Assembly: GCF_900141915.1 (NCBI RefSeq)
Contig: NZ_FQZG01000045.1
Location: 1-35,955 of the forward strand
Direction: 5' to 3'
DNA length: 35,955 bases
Source: Tessaracoccus bendigoensis DSM 12906
Lineage (GTDB): Bacteria; Actinomycetota; Actinomycetes; Propionibacteriales; Propionibacteriaceae
Part shown: positions 30,862-35,955 of the stretch, piece by piece
Layout of the letters: each line of letters starts with the position of its first letter
Numbering within the stretch: the stretch's first letter is position 1
Position numbers and translations under genes: made by a program
Notes under the pieces: generated by a model
What the model saw: only the letters and a program-made list of their open reading frames with translations
Database searches by the model: none
Told to the model about the DNA's origin: nothing

Positions 30862-32132
30862 AGCGACGCAGCTTCCTGACCGTTGCCGGCCTCGCCGGCG
30901 CTGCCGTCTCGCTGAGCGCCTGCTCGGGCGGAGACACCGAGCCAGGCGGGCAGGGCGGTGAACTCACGGCCGACACCACCGCGGAACTGACCTTCTTCTA
31001 CTGGGACAAGAACCAGACCCCGACCGTCGAAGCCAACATCGCCGCGTTCAACAAGCAGTACCCGAACATCAAGGTCAACACGTCGATCGCCGCCTACAAG
31101 GACTACTGGTCCAAGCTGCGCACCCAGGCCGAGGGCGACCAGTTGCCCGACGTGTTCTGGATGAACGGCCCCAACATCCAGCTCTACGCTGGCAACGACA
31201 TGCTCGCCTCGATCGACGATCTGACCGACGTGCCCTGGGACAAGTACCCGCAGGCGCTCGTCGACCTGTACACCGTCGACGGATCGCACTTCGGCATCCC
31301 CAAGGACTACGACACGATCGCCTGCTTCATCAACAAGACGCTCTTCGAGCAGGCCGGGGTCCCGATCCCCACCGACGGCTGGACCTGGGCCGAGCACAAC
31401 GACGCGGCCAAGAAGATCGCCGCCACCGGAGCGCACGGTGTCGTCTCTACCGTGGGTGCGGCCGATGGGCAGGGCAGCTACTACAACACCATCTACCAGG
31501 CCGGCGGCTATGTCATCAAGGACAACCAGTCCGGATTCGCCGATCCCAAGTCGGTCAAGGGCCTGCAGTTCTGGGCCGACCTGATCGCCGACGGCTCGAT
31601 GCCGTCGCTGCAGGTGATGACCGACACCTCGCCGACCGTCCTCTTCTCGAATGGCCAGGCCGGCATCTTCTGGGCCGGTTCCTGGATGGTCCAGCCCCTG
31701 CTGGAGGACCTGAAGGATCCGGCCGAGGTGATCGTGGTCCCGCTGCCGAAGGACGAGACGCAGGCCACCATCATCCACGGCCTGGCCTATGTGGCCTCGG
31801 CCAAGTCGAAGAACCTAGCTGCCTCGAAGGCACTGGTGCAGGCCATGACGACCGAGGAGGCCGCCAAGACCGAGGCCGCCAACGGCACCGCGATCCCCGC
31901 CTTCACCGGCACCCAGCAGGCGTGGGTCGATGGCCAGCCCGAGTGGAACCTGGGGGTCTTCACCACCGGCGCCGACGAGTATTCCGTGTCCTACCCCGTC
32001 TCCAAGAACACCGCGGCCTGGGAGGACCTGCAGCTGCAGATCCTGCCCGATGCCTTCGCAGGCAAGACCCCGATGGAAGAGGCCGCGAAGAACCTCGCGG
32101 AGCAGATGGACGCGCTCCTGGCCAAGGAGTGA
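30858..32132 (+). CDS. sugar ABC transporter substrate-binding lipoprotein
   Basis: This extracellular receptor of a CUT1-type importer has 424 residues. The signal MKRRSFLTVAGLAGAAVSLS carries a twin-arginine-like RRSFL and a lipobox ending in SAC (C22), so export may use Tat or Sec before lipidation. The mature part fits the family-1 extracellular sugar-binding fold (TAELTFFYWDKNQTPTVEAN, then LPDVFWMNGPNIQLYAGNDML, and QAGIFWAGSWMVQPLLEDL). ATG 30858 follows CAGGAGGAATC and overlaps the upstream stop as ATGA. The ligand, probably a sugar or oligosaccharide, cannot be named. Two permease genes follow. Confidence 0.92.
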   Translation: MKRRSFLTVAGLAGAAVSLSACSGGDTEPGGQGGELTADTTAELTFFYWDKNQTPTVEANIAAFNKQYPNIKVNTSIAAYKDYWSKLRTQAEGDQLPDVFWMNGPNIQLYAGNDMLASIDDLTDVPWDKYPQALVDLYTVDGSHFGIPKDYDTIACFINKTLFEQAGVPIPTDGWTWAEHNDAAKKIAATGAHGVVSTVGAADGQGSYYNTIYQAGGYVIKDNQSGFADPKSVKGLQFWADLIADGSMPSLQVMTDTSPTVLFSNGQAGIFWAGSWMVQPLLEDLKDPAEVIVVPLPKDETQATIIHGLAYVASAKSKNLAASKALVQAMTTEEAAKTEAANGTAIPAFTGTQQAWVDGQPEWNLGVFTTGADEYSVSYPVSKNTAAWEDLQLQILPDAFAGKTPMEEAAKNLAEQMDALLAKE

Positions 32133-32136
32133 CCCT

Positions 32137-33069
32137 GTGACGACCACCACCGCAACGGGGCGTCAGGCGCCCCCGAAGACTCGCACCCACCCCATGTCGG
32201 TGGGCGCCTGGCCGCTGCTGTTCGTCGGCCCGCTGCTCATCGGCGTCGCGATCTTCTACTACTACCCGATCGTCAGCAACCTGTACACGTCGTTCACGAC
32301 GACCAACGCCTTCGGCGGCGACGTCAAGTTCGTCGGCGTCGACAACTATGTCGACCTGCTGACCCGGCCCGATCTGCCGAGCGCCCTGGGTAACACGTTG
32401 CTGTACACGGGGGTAGTGCTACTGGCGGTCCCGTTGTCGGTGGTGATCGCCTCGATGATCGAACTTCCAGGCCTCAAGGGGCGCACGCTCTACCGGATGC
32501 TGTTCTTCATGCCGTACCTCGCGATGCCGGTGGCGATCGCCCAGGTGTGGCGGATCTTCTTCAACGGCAACTTCGGGCTGCTGAACCAGATGCTGAAGGC
32601 GATCGGCATCTCCGATCCGCCGTACTGGCTGTCGACGCCGGGGTTCGCGATGCTCGCCGTCGCATTCTTCGGCATCTGGTCGTCCATCGGCTTCAACGTC
32701 ATCATCTTGTCGTCCGGGTTGAAGGGCATCCCGCCGGAGCTGTACGAGGCGGCGTCCCTCGACGGCGCAAACGCCTGGCAGCAGTTCAGCCGGGTCACCG
32801 TCCCGCTGCTCACGCCGTCGATCTTCTTCCTGACGATCATGCAGGTCATCGGCGGGTTCCAGCTGTTCGACGGCCTCTACGCGATGCTCGGGCCGACGAA
32901 CCCGGCGATCAACGAGTCGCGTTCCCTGGTCTACCTGTTCTACAACGAAGCGTTCGTCCAGCAGAACAAGGGCGGGGGTGCGGCCATCGCGATGTTCATC
33001 GTGGTGTTGGTCGGCATCGTGACCGCCATCCAGTTCTGGGGGCAGAAGAAGTGGGTGCACTATGAGTGA
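32137..33069 (+). CDS. sugar ABC transporter permease (MalF-like)
   Basis: This is the first membrane subunit of the importer: 310 residues, six membrane helices (first at about 24-45, GAWPLLFVGPLLIGVAIFYY), and the EAA coupling loop ELYEAASLDGANAWQQFSRVTVPLLTP. That loop contacts the ATPase, which is not encoded here. GTG 32137 follows AAGGAG by a suitable distance, 4 nt after the binding-protein stop. An overlapping frame from 31930 reads through the binding-protein gene and is not the start. Confidence 0.92.
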   Translation: MTTTTATGRQAPPKTRTHPMSVGAWPLLFVGPLLIGVAIFYYYPIVSNLYTSFTTTNAFGGDVKFVGVDNYVDLLTRPDLPSALGNTLLYTGVVLLAVPLSVVIASMIELPGLKGRTLYRMLFFMPYLAMPVAIAQVWRIFFNGNFGLLNQMLKAIGISDPPYWLSTPGFAMLAVAFFGIWSSIGFNVIILSSGLKGIPPELYEAASLDGANAWQQFSRVTVPLLTPSIFFLTIMQVIGGFQLFDGLYAMLGPTNPAINESRSLVYLFYNEAFVQQNKGGGAAIAMFIVVLVGIVTAIQFWGQKKWVHYE

Positions 33070-33907
33070 CAAGACCCGACGCGTGCTTGCGACGCAGGTG
33101 CGCTACCTGCCTGCCCACATCCTGCTGATCCTGGGTGGCCTGGTGATGCTGTTCCCGTTCGTGTGGCAGATCCTGATGTCGCTGTCGACCAACGCCGAGA
33201 TCCAGTCGGTGCCGCCTCAGCTGATCCCTGAGCAGTTCATGTGGAGCAACTACACAGACGTCTTCGCCAAGATCCCGTTCCTCAGCCAGTTCGGGACCTC
33301 CGTGTTGATCACGGTCGTTCGCACCGTCGGTCAGGTGGTGCTCTGTTCGCTGGCCGGGTATGCCTTCGCGCGGATGCGGTTCCGTGGCCGCAACCTCCTG
33401 TTCGGTCTGCTGTTGGCCATCCTGATGATCCCGGGGCAGGCCTACCTGATCCCGCAGTACCAGATCATCAAGAGCCTCAACCTGCTCGAGACCTGGGGCG
33501 GGGTCGTCCTGCCCGGCATCTTCTCCGCCTTCGGGACCTTCCTGATGAGGCAGGCATTCCTGTCGATGCCCAAGGAACTTGAGGAGGCTGCAAGGCTCGA
33601 TGGCTGCAACCCGTGGCAGACGTTCTGGAGGGTCATGCTCCCCTTGGCCAAGCCGAGCCTGTCCGCGGTGGCGATCGTCACGGTGCTGTGGAGCTGGAAC
33701 GACCTGCTATGGCCGCTGATCATCACCTCGCGTGAGGACAACATGCCGCTCAGCGTCGGCATCGCTACCCTCGCGGGGCAGTACAGCAGCGACTGGGCGA
33801 TCATGATGGCCGCGTCGGTCATGGCGATGGCGCCGATCTTCGTGTTGTTCTTCAGCATGCAGAAGCGGGTCATCGAGGGGCTGGCGGCCTCGGGGGTCAA
33901 GGGCTGA
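33062..33907 (+). CDS. sugar ABC transporter permease (MalG-like)
   Basis: This is the second membrane subunit: 281 residues, six membrane helices and the EAA loop ELEEAARLDGCNPWQTFWRVMLPLAKP. The first helix is at about 18-38 and the last near the C terminus. ATG 33062 overlaps the end of the upstream permease by 8 bp, so translation is coupled. Last gene of the operon. No ATP-binding subunit is present, so the importer probably borrows a shared MsmK/UgpC-type ATPase encoded elsewhere. Confidence 0.92.
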   Translation: MSDKTRRVLATQVRYLPAHILLILGGLVMLFPFVWQILMSLSTNAEIQSVPPQLIPEQFMWSNYTDVFAKIPFLSQFGTSVLITVVRTVGQVVLCSLAGYAFARMRFRGRNLLFGLLLAILMIPGQAYLIPQYQIIKSLNLLETWGGVVLPGIFSAFGTFLMRQAFLSMPKELEEAARLDGCNPWQTFWRVMLPLAKPSLSAVAIVTVLWSWNDLLWPLIITSREDNMPLSVGIATLAGQYSSDWAIMMAASVMAMAPIFVLFFSMQKRVIEGLAASGVKG

Positions 33908-33911
33908 GCGG

Positions 33912-33973
33912 TTGGTTGAGCCGTGCGTTGGTTGAGCCTGGCTGCGAGGAACGATCGCCCGTGCCGAAACCAC
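33912..33973. repeat. GGTTGAGCC dispersed-repeat remnant
   Basis: GTTGGTTGAGCC occurs twice (from 33912 and 33928), followed by GCGAGGAACGA and GCCGAAACCAC. I recognise this pattern from memory as a common intergenic repeat in propionibacteria and other actinobacteria. No function is assigned. Confidence 0.45.
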
Positions 33974-33988
33974 GGTGAGTTTCGTTGG

Positions 33989-34018
33989 GGCCCTGCTCAA
34001 CCCAGCTTGAGCAGGGCC
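33989..34018. terminator. bidirectional hairpin terminator between the permease and amidohydrolase
   Basis: GGCCCTGCTCAA (33989-34000) pairs perfectly with TTGAGCAGGGCC (34007-34018), loop CCCAGC. It lies between convergent genes and overlaps the stop codon of the amidohydrolase (33997-33999). No T-run is seen on either side. Confidence 0.65.
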
Positions 34019-35166
34019 AGCCCGCTCAGCAGCCGCGCACCGTCGGCCAACACAGAGTCGTCGAACCTGGCGTAGGCCGAGTGGTTCATCGGGGCGGTTT
34101 CCGGATCGAGATCGGGAGGGCAGGCGGACAAACCGATGAAGCAGCCAGGCGCCAGCTCGAGGAGGCGGGAGAAGTCTTCGGCCCCGGCCAGCGGGTGCCC
34201 CCAACGGACGTGACGGCCTTCGCCGAACAGTTCCTCGACCAACCCGGCGACCACGTCGGCTTCGGCCTCATCGTTGACGGTGACCGGGTACTGCTCGAGG
34301 AGGTCGAACTCGGCCCGCACGCCGTGGGCCGACGCGATGCCGGCCGCGACCTGCGCGATGGCCTGGATCAGCTTGTCGCGGGCCGCGTGCGAGAACGTGC
34401 GCAGGGTGGCCTCGAGTCGCCCCTCCTCCGGGATCACGTTGGCGATGGTGCCGGCCTGCAGCAGCCCGACGGTGACCACGACCGGGTCCTGCACGTCGAA
34501 GCGGCGGGTCACCATCGTCTGCAACGCCGTGGTGATCTCAGCGAGCGCAGGGATCGGGTCGGCCGCGCGCTGCGGGGTCGAGCCGTGCCCACCCCGTCCG
34601 ACGACCCGGACCTTCGCGACGTCCGAGCTGGCCATCACGGTGCCCGGTTTGGTGCTGAACGTGCCGCAGGGCTCCAGGGTCGACCAGACATGGATGGCGT
34701 AGACCCAGTCGGGGCGCGACCCGGCCGCTTCGAACACTCCCTCCTCCAACATGTACCTGGCGCCGTCGACGCCCTCCTCGCCCGGCTGGAACATGAAGAT
34801 GACATCTCCGGCCAACTCGTCGCGGCGGGCGCACAAGTCGTGGGCGGCACCGACCAGCATCGACATGTGCAGGTCGTGGCCACAGGCGTGCATGTTGCCG
34901 TTCGACGAGGCGAAATCGAGCCCGGTGAGTTCCTGCACCGGTAGCGCGTCCATGTCCTCACGGAGGAGGACAACCGGGCGCTTCCCTTCGGTGGGGCGCC
35001 CACCACGCAGGACCCCGACTATCGAGGACACCTTCGTGCCAAGTGTGATCTCGAGCGGGAGCCCGGAAAGGGCCTCCAGCACCCGGGCCTGGGTCGCGGG
35101 CAGTTGGAGCCCGACCTCCGGGATCTGGTGGAGTTCGCGACGCAGGGCAACGAGATCGATGGTCAT
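33997..35166 (-). CDS. M20-family amidohydrolase (N-acyl-amino-acid or hippurate hydrolase type)
   Basis: This 389-residue cytoplasmic metallohydrolase removes acyl or amide groups from amino acids or related compounds. Metal ligands fall in NMHACGHDLHMS (Cys-Gly-His-Asp), QPGEEG (catalytic Glu pair), AIHVWS and MNHSAYARFDD, all M20D hallmarks. The dimerisation domain begins near RVVGRGGHGSTPQ. No signal peptide. ATG 35166 has AAGGGA directly before it and TAGACA 6 nt upstream, so either a short-spaced ribosome-binding site or leaderless initiation is possible. It is convergent with the sugar operon. The substrate is not deducible. Confidence 0.92.
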   Translation of the reverse strand: MTIDLVALRRELHQIPEVGLQLPATQARVLEALSGLPLEITLGTKVSSIVGVLRGGRPTEGKRPVVLLREDMDALPVQELTGLDFASSNGNMHACGHDLHMSMLVGAAHDLCARRDELAGDVIFMFQPGEEGVDGARYMLEEGVFEAAGSRPDWVYAIHVWSTLEPCGTFSTKPGTVMASSDVAKVRVVGRGGHGSTPQRAADPIPALAEITTALQTMVTRRFDVQDPVVVTVGLLQAGTIANVIPEEGRLEATLRTFSHAARDKLIQAIAQVAAGIASAHGVRAEFDLLEQYPVTVNDEAEADVVAGLVEELFGEGRHVRWGHPLAGAEDFSRLLELAPGCFIGLSACPPDLDPETAPMNHSAYARFDDSVLADGARLLSGLALLKLG

Positions 35167-35738
35167 GTCCCTTGTCTACCGCAACCTGGCACTGCCCGTC
35201 GGGTCGATGTTGCGTTGCCCAGCAGCGTCGCTCCGAGCAGGTGAACTGATGGACCTCTGGATAGTGGTCGATTCTGCTCCGTCACGCCACGAGAATCGCC
35301 CAACGCCTCCTCAAACCTGGCTGAATCGGCGTAGTAGCTGCCGTGACGGAGATCCCAGCTCCGCCGGAGATGGATATTGCGCTTGGTGGGAGCCAGTGTT
35401 CCGCCCAGCACTGAGCCAGTAGTCCGCTGCTGATTGAGCCGGTCCGATGGAGCCGAGTGGGCCCTGGCGCCGTCGTGCGGCGCGCGGGTACCGATACACA
35501 GCGCATCGCCCGACTACGGTTTCGCGGCCCGGCCCACATCCGCCGCGATGAGTCCGTCGGTTTGCAGTAGGAGATGGTCCCTACTGTCGACCTGACCCAG
35601 CCGCGCGATCGGTGTGGCTCCGAAGATTCGCAACGCGCCTTCCAGTAGACCTCGGATGAGCCCCTCGGCCGCGTGGTGCCGGGGGGATCGTTGGGGAGGA
35701 ATCACACACCGGAGAGCGGGACGATTCCTATGCAGCAC
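35163..35738 (-). pseudogene. possible decayed reading frame, family not recognised
   Basis: In one minus-strand frame an open stretch from 35738 (GTG) is broken by TAG at 35514-35516, then continues open in the same frame down to TGA 35163-35165. The translated segments (for example GLIRGLLEGALRIFGATPIARL and NIHLRRSWDLRHGSYYADSARFEEALG) look more protein-like than neighbouring frames, but I cannot name a family, and no ribosome-binding site is visible. It could be a remnant of a longer gene or chance. Confidence 0.25.
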
Positions 35739-35955
35739 CGTGGTGTCTTGGGAACCTGGCCTCCTGCGTCGGCAGAGGGTTGTCGGGACGCGTGCCGTTC
35801 ACATTGGGGGTAGACGCGCCGGGGTACTCGGTCGCACGGTCCAGATCATCGCGACATCCTCTGCACTCCCGGCCGGCCCCAGGACTTCTGAGTCCAGCGC
35901 CGCCACGACACCAGCGGGAAGGCTCGACACCAGCCTTCTGACGTCGTCACCAGCG
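35167..35955. other. gene-poor end of the window
   Basis: No intact gene can be supported here. Base composition looks slightly less GC-rich than the rest. Contents: the possible decayed frame above, short overlapping open frames, and the start of a CTGGT array at the very end. Confidence 0.5.
35905..35955 (-). repeat. edge of a third CTGGT array, locus 3
   Basis: Read on the minus strand, three CTGGT units (ACCA on the plus strand at 35910, 35929 and 35949; spacings 19 and 20) match the units at 4865-5010. The array runs off the end of the window, so its total length is unknown. Confidence 0.7.

Overview
The window is GC-rich (roughly two thirds G+C), densely coded DNA of an actinobacterium. 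Three things point to the Propionibacteriaceae (a Tessaracoccus- or Propioniciclava-like genome): a polyphosphate-dependent glucokinase, a PFK with the PKTIDND motif beside glucose-6-phosphate isomerase, and promoters whose -10 box lies only 5-7 nt before the start codon. The family is an inference; the phylum is fairly secure. I support 30 protein-coding genes, one tRNA and a set of intergenic repeats and hairpins.

Layout. 1-316: copies of a GAGCACTAT inverted-repeat element, then a promoter and leader hairpin. 317-2351: a secreted or anchored SH3/M15-like cell-wall protein, convergent with a formylglycine-generating-enzyme homologue that lacks the catalytic cysteines. 2480-4814: pgi and an overlapping SanA/DUF218 membrane protein. 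4815-5119: an array of about 20-bp CTGGT units. 5120-6712: an unusual FGGY pentulose-type kinase. 6713-6998: a palindromic element with tandem ends. 6999-10873: MFS exporter, argS, ppgK. 10915-10996: another palindromic element. 13608-11074 (minus): DUF1707 protein and two bacterial PH-domain membrane proteins (YdbS/YdbT type). 13826-16332: 6-phosphofructokinase and a membrane-anchored serine beta-lactamase-like hydrolase. 19129-16367 (minus): a 920-residue FAD/Fe-S D-2-hydroxyacid (probably D-lactate) dehydrogenase. 19270-19343: tRNA-Gly(CCC), a strong terminator, then a second CTGGT array built round a perfect 15-bp hairpin.

19627-28425: a small membrane protein, a DUF368 (PopT-type) undecaprenyl-phosphate translocase, a polysaccharide deacetylase with a duplicated Cys domain, the metN-metI-metQ methionine importer ending in a textbook terminator, a TetR regulator, a solitary PemK/MazF-like protein, a four-helix membrane protein, a DinB-fold protein and an ATP-dependent DNA ligase. 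28494-33907: a sugar operon with its own sigma70-type promoter and a TTAAGC-N5-GCTTAA operator. It starts with one ORF joining a ROK-type repressor to a Gfo/Idh/MocA oxidoreductase, followed by a binding lipoprotein and two CUT1 permeases without an ATPase. 33997-35166 (minus): an M20 amidohydrolase. The last 790 bases hold no gene I can defend; they contain a decayed-looking reading frame and the edge of a third CTGGT array.

Central sugar metabolism (pgi, pfkA, ppgK, pentulose kinase), lactate oxidation and sugar uptake dominate the gene content. The most unusual signals are the two intergenic repeat families and the regulator-enzyme fusion, which has a ribosome-binding site preserved at its domain junction.
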